A stretch of DNA of 53,005 nucleotides from CAYVQF01 sp964454015 (GTDB lineage: Bacteria; Myxococcota_A; Bradymonadia; UBA4248), in assembly GCA_964454015.1 (NCBI GenBank), contig CAYVQF010000040.1:1-53005 (forward strand), given 5' to 3'. This document shows positions 17,398 through 26,714 of this stretch, piece by piece. The position numbers and the translations under genes are program-made. The notes beneath the pieces are model-generated. The model searched no databases and was not told the DNA's origin. It saw only the letters and a list, made by a program, of their open reading frames with translations. Position 1 is the stretch's first letter; each line of letters starts with the position of its first letter.

Positions 17398-20300
17398 TCA
17401 AACCGCTAGCATGGCCTTGGCGGGGACCTTGTCAAAGCACAAGAGCAGATCGCGGAAGGCCTCGGAGTAGGCGACGCGATCAATGGCGCTTACCTCGATT
17501 TCGCTCTCCGCGCAGGTAAACCGCAACGAGAGTATCGTCAACTGCCGATCGTAGCCCAAAACATCCGTGTCCAAATGCACCGTCTGGTCCGGCGTCGGGT
17601 AGTGCCGATAGGAATGTGTCGCGTTGCCCACCTCCCATGGCCCCCCGCCGTCAGTCGACCAACCTCGCTCCTTGACCACCCGATACAAGTCGTTGGAATC
17701 GGCACGCAGACCTACCAAACGCAAGATCTTGCCCCCGTCCACTTCTTGCGCCAAGGCGTGATAAATCTCGCGCTCCGTCTGGGCAAAAGGCTGCACGATC
17801 TTCATGATCGCCAGACGTTCGCGCCAGGCAGCCTGATCCGCAGCCTCGAAGAACAGCGGGTGAAGAATGATCACCGTGTCCTCTTCGAGAATCTCGACCG
17901 GAGCACCCTGCGCATCGACAAAGGCCTCGCCTGAGGGAATGAAGGTCGCCACTTCTCGGGCCTCGACGACCTTGGCCCAAACCAGTCGCTTACCCAAATG
18001 GGACATCACGGGATGTTCTCGGAAAACTTCGAGAAAATCTTTCCCCTGCCAGGCACGGCGGTTGATCATCGACTGCTCTAATCGCCGCACTTGGTAGCTG
18101 ATCGTCTCGACCAAGAGCTTCTTCGTCGCTTGAAACTCTTTATAAAGCAGAGGATCTGCGTCCTTCGCCGTTTTCGGAAATGAGCGAAGGTGGCGTCCCT
18201 TGGCGTCCAATACGGTCGTCGAAATCCGCCCATCAACCTCGAGACGCAGCGTCACCTGGTGCGAACCAAAATCAAAGAGACGGGAAGAGTCGCGCTCCAA
18301 ATCACCCGTGTCCACCGCATAGTCCAGGAACACGTCGCGATCGAGACCATCCTCCTTGGCGATGCGATCAATGGTCCTGTTGATGAGCTTCACCACCTTG
18401 CGGTTGCGAATCCGACGACGCATCTGCAAAATGGCACTCAGCGCGCTCCGCGTCGAGATGGCATCCAACGTGTCGAGCGCAGCAATGGCATAGGAGGGCT
18501 TGCGCCGCACCATCTCCGTCGCCGCCTTGGCAATCTGCGCCACCGACTGCGGCGTTGGCACCAATCGCAGCGCCCAAAAAATGCCCGGATTCAGCGAATA
18601 GGCATCGCCGTTGTCCGCGCGGTACAAATCCCACAACAAACGACAGGCAGCCTCCTCACCCAAATGCTCCAGAAGTACCTGCGTGCGCTCCAACCATTCT
18701 TTGCTCGGACGCTCACCGCTCGAAGTGCGCAGCGCCAACAACAGGTCCAGAGCGAAATCGGGCCGCTCCTCATAGGCGCTCACGCACGCCACCACCTGTT
18801 GTACGCTGGTGTGAAAATCCAAACGGCGCAGCGCCTTCTCTAGCGCGACCACCCGCCGCTCGCTCACCAGGCTCGCCAAATAATCCAAGCCTCGGTCTTC
18901 CAAACGCAACAACGTTCGCACGTACTTGTAGGCCGACGTCGGCGAGGCCCAGCGCGAAGCATCGACACGCTCACCCGTAAACACATTGATGTCGCTGGGC
19001 AGAAGCTCGAAATGGAGACCGGAAGACTCCAAACGCTCGAGCTGCTCCTCAGAAAGCCGCATCTCATCCAAAAGGCTCTCGAGAATCGTCTCGATGATCT
19101 CCCGCGTCTCGCCAGCCTCATAGCCGCCACCACGCAAATACAGATCCGTCAGCCGATCCATCAACCAACAGCGCTGCCGCGTAATGGCGTAACGAAGCAC
19201 CAACACCGTAAACTCGCGACTCCAGGTCGATTGCTGCGGTACTTCCACCACCTCGTCCCGCCAAGCCCGCGCCAAGTTCGCCAGGGCCGCAGGAGGCATC
19301 TCCGCCTGTAAAAGGGACGCAGCCACCACCGGCGACGCCACGCCGCGCTCAGTGGTCACCAGAACCACCCAATTCGCAGCTTCCTCTCGGTTGAGACACG
19401 ACGCCTGCCAACCGGCAGCCACCCGATGGAAGGGCTGCTCACCCAACATCGCGCTGAATGCCTGATAAACCGGGATCAACTGCATCACCCAATCGGCCAC
19501 CCGCTCCTCGCCATAACGCGAGGTGAAGGACTTCCAATGGGCTTGCCAGGCCGGCGAAGGACACACCACCTCGTGCTCTGGATCGGGCTCAAAGTGATAA
19601 AGGCTAGTCAAAAAGTCCAACAATGCCGCGCGATCCTCACCCACCGCGCTCGACACCGCGTCGACTTCGTAGATCTCCAACAACTCATGCGGCTCCAGGG
19701 TAAAACCGAGCCGACGCGCCACCGCTGTTACAGTGATCTGAGAAATCAAGGTCTGGTGCAAATGCGTCGTCACCTGGTCGAAGGGAAGATCCACCAGGGG
19801 CAGCAACTCCGCCAACGCTTGCGGAACCGTGTCACCATCCAGCTCCAACAGCGGCGCAATGAGCGCAGAAAAACGCTCGCTGCCCCCCAGACGAGACAAA
19901 TGCTCCGACTGGGGCTCGACGTTACGCGCCAGAGCCCGCAAAGCCGAGATCGCTTCATCCCGCACCAAACCAAACTCGCCACACAAATAGCTAAAATTGT
20001 AAAAATAGTGATCGTCACGGGTCAGATAGAGATCACCGCGACTACACGCAGAATTGCCGCCCTCGATGAAACGCTCCTCGAGACAACGCGCCAACTCCAC
20101 CGCCCTAAAGGCAATGTAGGCTCGCGCTGCCGCTTCGTAGTCGTCCTCGGGAGGGTGCGGTGCCAGCGGAATCGCCGCCGTAAGATTACGCCACTGCTGG
20201 AGAATCAAATCCTGCGTCGTCGCACTGAAATGCCGAAAAAGCGGCAGGACTTGGCTCGGGCTGACGTGGGAAGCCAATGACTCCGCCAGCACCACCCCGG

Positions 20301-20532
20301 GCTCATCGGCGGCTAAATCAAGGGGATCCTCCAGCTCGCAAGCCAAAGTCAAAAGGTCACCCCAGGGCGCACCAGGACCATCACCCTCTTGAAAGAATGC
20401 CACGCAGCTCTGTAAACCCTGCCTCAGCTTGTCCTCGAGCTGGGCAGCCTCACCATAGGGTGATTCGTTCTTTCGTAGGGCGTGACCGCCTCGCCTCATC
20501 CAATCGCGCTTGGTTGCTAGTGCTCTTTCCAC
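17398..20532 (-). CDS. Large soluble protein with DUF4132-like C-terminus
   Basis: 1044 aa with no signal peptide or membrane helix. GTG at 20532 is supported by GAGGT five bases upstream; an ATG twelve codons in is less well placed. The first 750 residues are helical and look like an alpha-solenoid of repeats. The C-terminal 250 residues have the DUF4132 (MolR-type) pattern: HPVMSHLGKRLVW, then VIILHPLFF, then an AWRERL...IVQPFAQTERE stretch, then a DGGGPWEVG region. Members of that family are common in predatory and filamentous bacteria and have no firm function. The gene is alone on this strand, convergent with dksA (86-base gap), and its upstream side opens into a 740-base gene-free region. 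Confidence 0.75.
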   Translation of the reverse strand: MERALATKRDWMRRGGHALRKNESPYGEAAQLEDKLRQGLQSCVAFFQEGDGPGAPWGDLLTLACELEDPLDLAADEPGVVLAESLASHVSPSQVLPLFRHFSATTQDLILQQWRNLTAAIPLAPHPPEDDYEAAARAYIAFRAVELARCLEERFIEGGNSACSRGDLYLTRDDHYFYNFSYLCGEFGLVRDEAISALRALARNVEPQSEHLSRLGGSERFSALIAPLLELDGDTVPQALAELLPLVDLPFDQVTTHLHQTLISQITVTAVARRLGFTLEPHELLEIYEVDAVSSAVGEDRAALLDFLTSLYHFEPDPEHEVVCPSPAWQAHWKSFTSRYGEERVADWVMQLIPVYQAFSAMLGEQPFHRVAAGWQASCLNREEAANWVVLVTTERGVASPVVAASLLQAEMPPAALANLARAWRDEVVEVPQQSTWSREFTVLVLRYAITRQRCWLMDRLTDLYLRGGGYEAGETREIIETILESLLDEMRLSEEQLERLESSGLHFELLPSDINVFTGERVDASRWASPTSAYKYVRTLLRLEDRGLDYLASLVSERRVVALEKALRRLDFHTSVQQVVACVSAYEERPDFALDLLLALRTSSGERPSKEWLERTQVLLEHLGEEAACRLLWDLYRADNGDAYSLNPGIFWALRLVPTPQSVAQIAKAATEMVRRKPSYAIAALDTLDAISTRSALSAILQMRRRIRNRKVVKLINRTIDRIAKEDGLDRDVFLDYAVDTGDLERDSSRLFDFGSHQVTLRLEVDGRISTTVLDAKGRHLRSFPKTAKDADPLLYKEFQATKKLLVETISYQVRRLEQSMINRRAWQGKDFLEVFREHPVMSHLGKRLVWAKVVEAREVATFIPSGEAFVDAQGAPVEILEEDTVIILHPLFFEAADQAAWRERLAIMKIVQPFAQTEREIYHALAQEVDGGKILRLVGLRADSNDLYRVVKERGWSTDGGGPWEVGNATHSYRHYPTPDQTVHLDTDVLGYDRQLTILSLRFTCAESEIEVSAIDRVAYSEAFRDLLLCFDKVPAKAMLAV

Positions 20533-20759
20533 AGGCTACCTCTGTGCAGCTCGAGCAGACATCAACAACGTCATTTCCAAAGCCACGTCAGACTTCATTC
20601 ATCCAATTTGATAACCCTCCACGGCCATCTCCAACACCCATCGCTTACCCAACGGGTAGGCCAACCCATCGCGCGAGCCCGGCCTTTTGCCAAACAAGCT
20701 TCTACTTTGTATGGTTTGTATCCGGGGGTCTCTGCTTGAGACGTCAGCCACGCCTACGC

Positions 20760-20878
20760 TGAACAACGTCTTCAGTCGCCAGCCTGGAGCCAAGACGGCC
20801 TCTACTCCAAGCCCACACAACCGTGGTCCGCCGCTGAGCTTGTGACACGCACCCATTAAAGTGGCCCCACGTTGTTCA
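20760..20878. repeat. 120-base element bounded by a perfect 10-base inverted repeat
   Basis: TGAACAACGT (20760-20769) and ACGTTGTTCA (20869-20878) are perfect reverse complements 99 bases apart. A smaller internal TGGAG/CTCCA arm pair is also present, so an RNA from either strand could fold as a closed multi-branch structure. It lies in the 740-base gap 20533-21272, which contains no convincing gene. Function unknown. Confidence 0.45.
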
Positions 20879-20936
20879 ACGGCTGCTGAACCATATATGA
20901 GCTGAAGCGTCAGGTAAAGAGAAAACGCATTTCCGA

Positions 20937-20957
20937 TTGTATTCAATATAATTACAA
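20937..20957. promoter_or_regulatory. A/T-rich inverted repeat containing TATAAT upstream of ftsK
   Basis: TTGTA (20937-20941) and TACAA (20953-20957) flank an A/T-only stretch containing a consensus TATAAT (20947-20952). This is an A/T island in GC-rich surroundings. No good -35 lies 16-18 bases upstream, so promoter, operator or both remain open. Confidence 0.35.
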
Positions 20958-21272
20958 ACACTTGAGCCTCAAATACACCCGAATCGTCGCCCAGCCACCT
21001 TGCGGCAACGACCTTTTCTCGGTAACGAACTTGCCCCCTCCTTTTCATCCCTTGCCCACCGTTCTCTACTGAACGCTCGCAAATATCCCTTTTTTCCCCC
21101 ACCAGCCAACGCCGGTTATGCTCCACATCGTCGCAGAGGCGAGCCCAGGCGCCCCACTGACGACGAGGCGACCGCAATGAAGGTCCCCTCATCATGGATG
21201 AACGACGGCCAAACACGCGAACCTGAGAAGCAAACTCTCTTATACGCGACTTTTGCCAGCAAAGGTGCAAGG

Positions 21273-24200
21273 ATGCGCAGCAACCCAAAAAGCAGCACGA
21301 AGAAGAAAGCATCGCCTTCCCTGGCCACCATGGGCCAGGCAAAGACGGAACGCACGGCCCAAAGAGCACCGCGCAACCGCGCTGCCAACAAAGCCTCGCA
21401 ACCCGACAAGGTGCCGCGCCCCAACGCCGCAACGCCTAAGCCTAACCACAAAAAAGGACTAGGCGGCGAAATCAACGGCATCATCATTACCCTACTCGGC
21501 GCCATCATCTTCCTCAGCCTCATCTCCTTCGACCCCATCGACCTCGATGGCGGCAGCAGCACCCTTAACCTCATCGGCCCCCTGGGGGCCTACCTCGCCA
21601 ACATCCTACTCCTCCTCGTCGGCATGGGCGCCTTCTTCTTCGCGGCCATCTTTGTCCTCCTCGGAACCTTCCTCATCCTCGGACGACCCTTTGAATTCAA
21701 ACCCAGCGAAATGGTCGGCCAGATCCTCGTCGTCACCGCTTCGGCAGCGCTCTTCCACATCGCCCTCAACGGCGAGCCTCTCCTCGATCACCTCCCAGGC
21801 GGGGCCCTCGGCGCTTTCGCGGGCGAGGCCTGCCGCGCCTTCCTGGGCCAGCTCGGAGCCTACCTCCTCCTCGGCTCCCTCACCCTCCTCGGGATCATCC
21901 TCGTCACCGACACCGCTATCTCCGCCGTCTTTCGCGCCCTGCTCGTTGTCGTCAAGCAGAGCCCCGTCCTCGTCCTTGCTCCCATCCATGCAGCCCAAGC
22001 CTTCGCACAGCGACGGGCGCAAAAAGGTCAACAAGACGCAGCAGGCTCGGATGCAGACCGAGACGATGAACTGAGCTGCATCTCCCAAGCCCTCACCACA
22101 GCAAAGGCCGACGCACCCAAAGCACGCGTCGCACTCCCCGAGCCGTCCCGGCAACAGCCAACGCAAGACGCCAAACCGGCGCCCAGTCCCCTTCCCGAAA
22201 CCAAAGCGCCGGCACCGACGGCACCTGCTGCCAAGGAAATCCAACCCGCACAGGCATCGCCCGCCATCGTTGAGCGCCCTCAGAACCAACCCCTGCCCCA
22301 AACCGACAAGGTCGCGGCGATCCTGGCCAAGTTGCCCCTGCGCCAGCCGGACCCCCACAGCGCGGCACACGGCGATCGACCACTGCGCCAGGCCATGCCC
22401 ATCGAACCCGCCTATGACTTCGACTCCATCGTCCCCCCCGAAGCCATCGCCCGCGGTACCATCCTTCCCAACTGGAAACCACGGCCGCTGCGCGCCCACA
22501 CCCCAAGCAACCCAACCCAATCCAAAACCAAGCCCGCCCCCACCCAAGGCCCTCCCAAGGCCCAAGCACCAGCGCTAGCACCAGCGAACCTGAGGCCAAC
22601 CCAGGAAGAGCAGAAGACCCCTGCCATTCTGCCAAGCGCCAAAGTCGCCACCGTGGTGCACAGTGACCCAGCCCGGCGCACTGCTCCTGTCGTCGACGTC
22701 AAAAACCTCCTCTCAGAAGAGCAGAAAAGACTCCTCAACCCAACCCAGCCCCCGGCCGCAGCCACCGCGATGCCTCCCGCCCCCACCCGGCCTGCACCCG
22801 CTCACAGCGCACCCCCCAAAGCACCCCAGAACCCAACCACGCCAGCGAACAACGCCCGCGAGGCCATCGTTGCCCGTGAGCCTGCCCCTGCCACCATCAC
22901 CGCAACGAAATCAACCCCACAGCCTGAACCCTCGCCAGACCCCGCACCCGCGACCGACCCAGCCCCCCTCCTGGGGCCTGCCATCGTCGTCAACCAAGCC
23001 CGGCAAAAACCGAGCGAAGCTGAACTAGCCGCCGCAGAACGCCTGCGCAACCATCGGCTCGATGAACACCACGGCGGCCAAGCGCCTTTCACCCGCCCCC
23101 CACTCTCCCTGCTCAGCTACGACGAAACCGCCAAAGCCGGCTACGATCCCGCTGCCCTCAAATGCATGGCCGACACCCTCGAAGCCAAACTCGCAGATTA
23201 CCGCGTCAAAGGCGAAGTCGTGCAAATCTGCCCCGGGCCCGTCGTAACGCGATTCGAGTTCCTCCCCGCACCTGGCACCAAGGTCGCCACCATCGCCGGA
23301 CTCGCAGATGACCTAAAAATGGCGCTCGAAGTCGTCTCCATCCGGGTCATCGCCCCCATCCCCGGCAAAGGGGTCGTCGGTATCGAAGTCCCCAACGACA
23401 GCCGTGAAACCGTCTACATCAAAGAACTCCTCGCCTCCAAGGCCTTCAGCGAAAGTAAAAGCGTCCTCACCCTCGCCCTCGGGAAAGACATCGAAGGCTC
23501 TCCCGTCGTCTCTGATCTCGCCAAAATGCCGCACCTCCTCATCGCCGGCTCGACGGGCAGCGGAAAATCCGTCGCCGTCAACACCATGCTCTGCAGCCTC
23601 CTCTACAACGCCACCCCAGAGGAAGTGAAACTCATCCTCGTCGACCCCAAGCGACTCGAGCTCAGCGTCTACAATGGCATCCCTCACCTCCTCCTCCCGC
23701 CCATCACCGACCCTAAAAAAGCCTCCATGGCGTTGCGCTGGGCCGTCGACGAGATGGAACGCCGCTACACCCTCATGTCTGAGCTCGGCGTTCGCAACAT
23801 CAAAGGCTACAACAAACGCGTCGGCAAGAACAACAACGCCACGAACGATCCCCTGCTCAACGCCCGCGACGACGCTGGCCAGCTCAAACACAGCTTCATG
23901 CCCTACCTCGTCATCATTATCGACGAGCTGGCCGACCTCATGATGGTGGTCGCCAAAGAGGTCGAAACCAGCATCGCGCGACTGGCCCAGATGGCACGTG
24001 CATGCGGCATCCACCTCATCCTCGCCACCCAGCGCCCCAGCGTCGATGTCTTGACAGGACTCATCAAGGCCAACTTCCCCACCCGACTCGCCTTCCGCGT
24101 CTTTAGCCGCCACGATAGCAAGACCATCCTCGACACCATCGGCGCCGAGGCACTCCTCGGCATGGGAGACAGCCTCTTCCTGCCCCCGAGCACCGGACTC

Positions 24201-24542
24201 CTCCAACGCGTTCACGGCGCCTTCGTCTCCGACGAAGAAGTCCAGAGCCTCGTCGAGTTCCTCCGCGCCCAGGGAGAACCCGACTACAACGAGGACATCC
24301 TCCTCGGCAACGCCGACGACGACAACCCCCCAGAATCCGCCGACACTGACAACGACGAGCTCTTCGACCAAGCCGTCCAAATCGTCGCCCAGAGCGGACA
24401 AGCCTCCGCCTCGATGCTGCAAAGAAAACTGCGCGTCGGCTTCAACCGCGCTGCTCGCCTCATCGAGCAAATGGAAGCCCAGGGCATCGTCGGCCCAGCA
24501 GACGGCTCCAAGCCGCGGGAGGTCCTGGTCAGCCCCATCTGA
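21273..24542 (+). CDS. ftsK: DNA translocase FtsK
   Basis: Divisome-linked ATPase that pumps chromosomal DNA at the septum. ATG 21273 (1089 aa) is preferred because AAAGGT lies seven bases upstream; the frame is open to 21000, and ATG 21177 with a GAGG before it is a second candidate. A basic N-terminal tail of about 66 residues leads to several membrane helices (about 70-240). A long Pro/Ala-rich linker follows (about 250-650). The motor carries Walker A GSTGSGKSV, LILVDPKRLEL and Walker B VIIIDELADLMM. The last 60 residues form a gamma-like winged helix (ASMLQRKLRVGFNRAARL) that reads KOPS sites. The next plus-strand gene starts about 180 bases downstream. Confidence 0.95.
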   Translation: MRSNPKSSTKKKASPSLATMGQAKTERTAQRAPRNRAANKASQPDKVPRPNAATPKPNHKKGLGGEINGIIITLLGAIIFLSLISFDPIDLDGGSSTLNLIGPLGAYLANILLLLVGMGAFFFAAIFVLLGTFLILGRPFEFKPSEMVGQILVVTASAALFHIALNGEPLLDHLPGGALGAFAGEACRAFLGQLGAYLLLGSLTLLGIILVTDTAISAVFRALLVVVKQSPVLVLAPIHAAQAFAQRRAQKGQQDAAGSDADRDDELSCISQALTTAKADAPKARVALPEPSRQQPTQDAKPAPSPLPETKAPAPTAPAAKEIQPAQASPAIVERPQNQPLPQTDKVAAILAKLPLRQPDPHSAAHGDRPLRQAMPIEPAYDFDSIVPPEAIARGTILPNWKPRPLRAHTPSNPTQSKTKPAPTQGPPKAQAPALAPANLRPTQEEQKTPAILPSAKVATVVHSDPARRTAPVVDVKNLLSEEQKRLLNPTQPPAAATAMPPAPTRPAPAHSAPPKAPQNPTTPANNAREAIVAREPAPATITATKSTPQPEPSPDPAPATDPAPLLGPAIVVNQARQKPSEAELAAAERLRNHRLDEHHGGQAPFTRPPLSLLSYDETAKAGYDPAALKCMADTLEAKLADYRVKGEVVQICPGPVVTRFEFLPAPGTKVATIAGLADDLKMALEVVSIRVIAPIPGKGVVGIEVPNDSRETVYIKELLASKAFSESKSVLTLALGKDIEGSPVVSDLAKMPHLLIAGSTGSGKSVAVNTMLCSLLYNATPEEVKLILVDPKRLELSVYNGIPHLLLPPITDPKKASMALRWAVDEMERRYTLMSELGVRNIKGYNKRVGKNNNATNDPLLNARDDAGQLKHSFMPYLVIIIDELADLMMVVAKEVETSIARLAQMARACGIHLILATQRPSVDVLTGLIKANFPTRLAFRVFSRHDSKTILDTIGAEALLGMGDSLFLPPSTGLLQRVHGAFVSDEEVQSLVEFLRAQGEPDYNEDILLGNADDDNPPESADTDNDELFDQAVQIVAQSGQASASMLQRKLRVGFNRAARLIEQMEAQGIVGPADGSKPREVLVSPI

Positions 24543-24663
24543 CCCAACCCTGCCCCCCGCCCGGACCGTGGCGCTGGACGCCAACTTGGTGTATGCCCCA
24601 TCTCAAGCGACGTGCGACGAGCTCAGCAGTACGGAATCATCCTGTACGCACGGCGCCAGCGCC

Positions 24664-24687
24664 CACCTGTCCTCGCCACGACAGGTG
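24664..24687. terminator. Hairpin between ftsK and the PDZ-protein gene
   Basis: CACCTGTC (24664-24671) and GACAGGTG (24680-24687) form a perfect 8-bp stem with an 8-base loop. No U-tract follows on either strand, so it may be a Rho-dependent pause or an RNA stability element rather than an intrinsic terminator. Confidence 0.35.
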
Positions 24688-24724
24688 TGGAACGATCCCG
24701 GGCATAGGCGCGACGGAGTGGGGC

Positions 24725-26707
24725 ATGGCTGGAGAACGACGCACGATCACCATGGTGGGCATTGGTCTGCTCCTTACGGCCATCGCCATCATCGCCTTCC
24801 TCGCCATCGCCCCCAAAAACCGCACAAACAACCACCCAAACGAGCCCGCAGCAACAACCCCTCCCGACCCCACCGAGAACTACGGCACCCTCCAGGGCCA
24901 CGTCCGCAACGCAGGCACCGACGCCCCAGTCCCCCTGGCCAACGTCACCGCCGTCGGCTCGGAGTACACCACCACCACCACCACCGACCACGACGGCAAC
25001 TTCACCCTCCGCCTCCCCGATGGCATCTACACCCTCATCCCAGAGGCAGACGGACTGCGTAACGCCGGTCGCGACGACCGCGGGCTGCAACTCCGCGCCG
25101 CGCCCCAAACCACTTTCGCCGGCATCGTCCTGCAACTCTACGAGCCTTGCACCCTGGCCGGGCGCGTCCTCAGCGGCGCTTCCCCGCTCGAAGCCAACAT
25201 CTTGATCTCCTACAAACGCGACGGCTCCGGCGCCGAAGACTACGACGTCGGCCGCCTCGAAACCGACCTCGACGGCTACTTTCACGCCAACGGTCTTGCC
25301 GCAGGTACACTCAATCTGCAGGTCGTCGCCGATGCCTTCGCCCCGGCCTCCATCACCGACATCGAGCTCTGGCCCGGCGACCACCTCGATCTCGGCGAAA
25401 TCCCCATGCTACCTGGTGCCAACATCAATGGGCGCATCGCCTCCGCCTCGACCCAAGCCCCCGTTCAGGACGCCCTCGTCCAAGCCATTACCAACCGCGG
25501 CAAGACCCACACCACCCACTCCGATCACCATGGCTTCTTCGCTATCCAAGCCATCAACGCCGACTTCGCGTCCCTACACATCTCTGCACCGGCTTTCAAA
25601 ACCTTCACCACCCACGTCGATCTCGTCCAAGCAGGAGATCGCAACCTCAGCGTCAGCCTGGAACCCTCCGTCGGTTTGACCCTCCGCATCCTCGCTCCCG
25701 ACGGACTCCCTGCGCAACACGCCACCGTCCAAATCTGGACCCTCAACCCCAACGAAGCACCACAGACCTACACCTTCACTGGCGCCGACATCGCCCTCCC
25801 CGACTTGAGCGACGGACCCTTTCGCATCGTCGCCCAAGCCGAAAACGGCACCCTCAATGCCAACGCCCTCGCCTACCCTGGCGACTTCGTCGCCCTCACC
25901 CTCAAAGGACGCGGCACCATCACCGGACTCGTCCTCAGCCATGACGGAAACATCGCCACCAACGCCCAAGTCCGACTCGTTGAGAGCGCCAACGAAGCCA
26001 TCCCCACCACCACCCCCTGGAGCCCCACCCAAGGCGGACGCTTCTCTTTCCCCGGACTCAACCCAGGCACCTACCACATCGAAGCCCAAGACAGCGGACA
26101 CCGCCCTACCCACTCCCCCCCCATCAGCCTCTCCTTTGGCGACCAGCCCAGCATCACCATCAGGCTCCACACCGGCGGAACCCTCAGCGGTACCGTCCGC
26201 AATGACGCCAACGACGACCCCATCCCCAATGCCGTCGTCTCCGTTGAAGGCCATGGTCTGAGCGTCGCCACCAACGCCCAAGGACAATTCACCCTCTCCC
26301 AACTGCCCAGCGGACGCTTCTCGATACAGGTCGACGCCAGCGGCTACAAGACCGCCCTCGCCTCAGGCATCCAAGTCGGAGACGATGAAAGAGCCCAGCG
26401 CGATTTCCGCCTCAGCCATGGCGAAAATCAACTCGAACTGGTCGGCATTGGCGTCCAAATCCGCAGCATCGATGGCCGCCACGTCGTCAGCAACCCCCTC
26501 CCCAACTCACCCGCCGCCCGCGCCGGACTCCAAGACCTCGACGTCATCCTCGCCGTCAACGGCGAAAGCACAGAGAACATGCCCCTCAGAATCCTCATCG
26601 AGAGCATCCGTGGCGAGGAAGGCAGCGCCGTCCGACTGCGCATCCAACGCGACCAAGCCGCACCCTTCGAAGTGGTCATCGAGCGCCAACGCATCAGCTA
26701 TCCTTAA
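24725..26707 (+). CDS. Membrane-anchored protein with carboxypeptidase-regulatory repeats and C-terminal PDZ
   Basis: 660 aa from ATG 24725; GGAG is eight bases or so upstream. A short basic N-terminus (MAGERR) and one hydrophobic segment (about 10-30) would anchor it in the membrane or act as an uncleaved signal. The periplasmic part is a chain of about six CarboxypepD_reg-like beta-sandwich repeats. Each shows the pattern G-x-V-x-x-G...P-A-x-V-x-V...T-D-x-x-G-x-F, for example GTLQGHVRNAG, ALVQAITNRG and GTLSGTVRNDAND. The last 90 residues form a PDZ domain (GIGVQI..., SPAARAGLQDLDVILAVNG). There is no protease domain, so it looks like an adhesion or scaffold protein. The neighbouring amidase gene is convergent, 7 bases away. 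Confidence 0.82.
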   Translation: MAGERRTITMVGIGLLLTAIAIIAFLAIAPKNRTNNHPNEPAATTPPDPTENYGTLQGHVRNAGTDAPVPLANVTAVGSEYTTTTTTDHDGNFTLRLPDGIYTLIPEADGLRNAGRDDRGLQLRAAPQTTFAGIVLQLYEPCTLAGRVLSGASPLEANILISYKRDGSGAEDYDVGRLETDLDGYFHANGLAAGTLNLQVVADAFAPASITDIELWPGDHLDLGEIPMLPGANINGRIASASTQAPVQDALVQAITNRGKTHTTHSDHHGFFAIQAINADFASLHISAPAFKTFTTHVDLVQAGDRNLSVSLEPSVGLTLRILAPDGLPAQHATVQIWTLNPNEAPQTYTFTGADIALPDLSDGPFRIVAQAENGTLNANALAYPGDFVALTLKGRGTITGLVLSHDGNIATNAQVRLVESANEAIPTTTPWSPTQGGRFSFPGLNPGTYHIEAQDSGHRPTHSPPISLSFGDQPSITIRLHTGGTLSGTVRNDANDDPIPNAVVSVEGHGLSVATNAQGQFTLSQLPSGRFSIQVDASGYKTALASGIQVGDDERAQRDFRLSHGENQLELVGIGVQIRSIDGRHVVSNPLPNSPAARAGLQDLDVILAVNGESTENMPLRILIESIRGEEGSAVRLRIQRDQAAPFEVVIERQRISYP

Positions 26708-26714
26708 AATCCGG

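Noticed and set aside
20599..21432. Minus-strand frame of 277 codons before ftsK
   Set aside because: Low-quality composition, no ribosome site, and it overlaps the supported ftsK N-terminus; no family features.
23313..24584. Long minus-strand open frame opposite ftsK
   Set aside because: It is a mirror of the conserved FtsK motor; its Gly/Glu/Val-rich residues are those expected from the opposite strand of a GC-rich gene.
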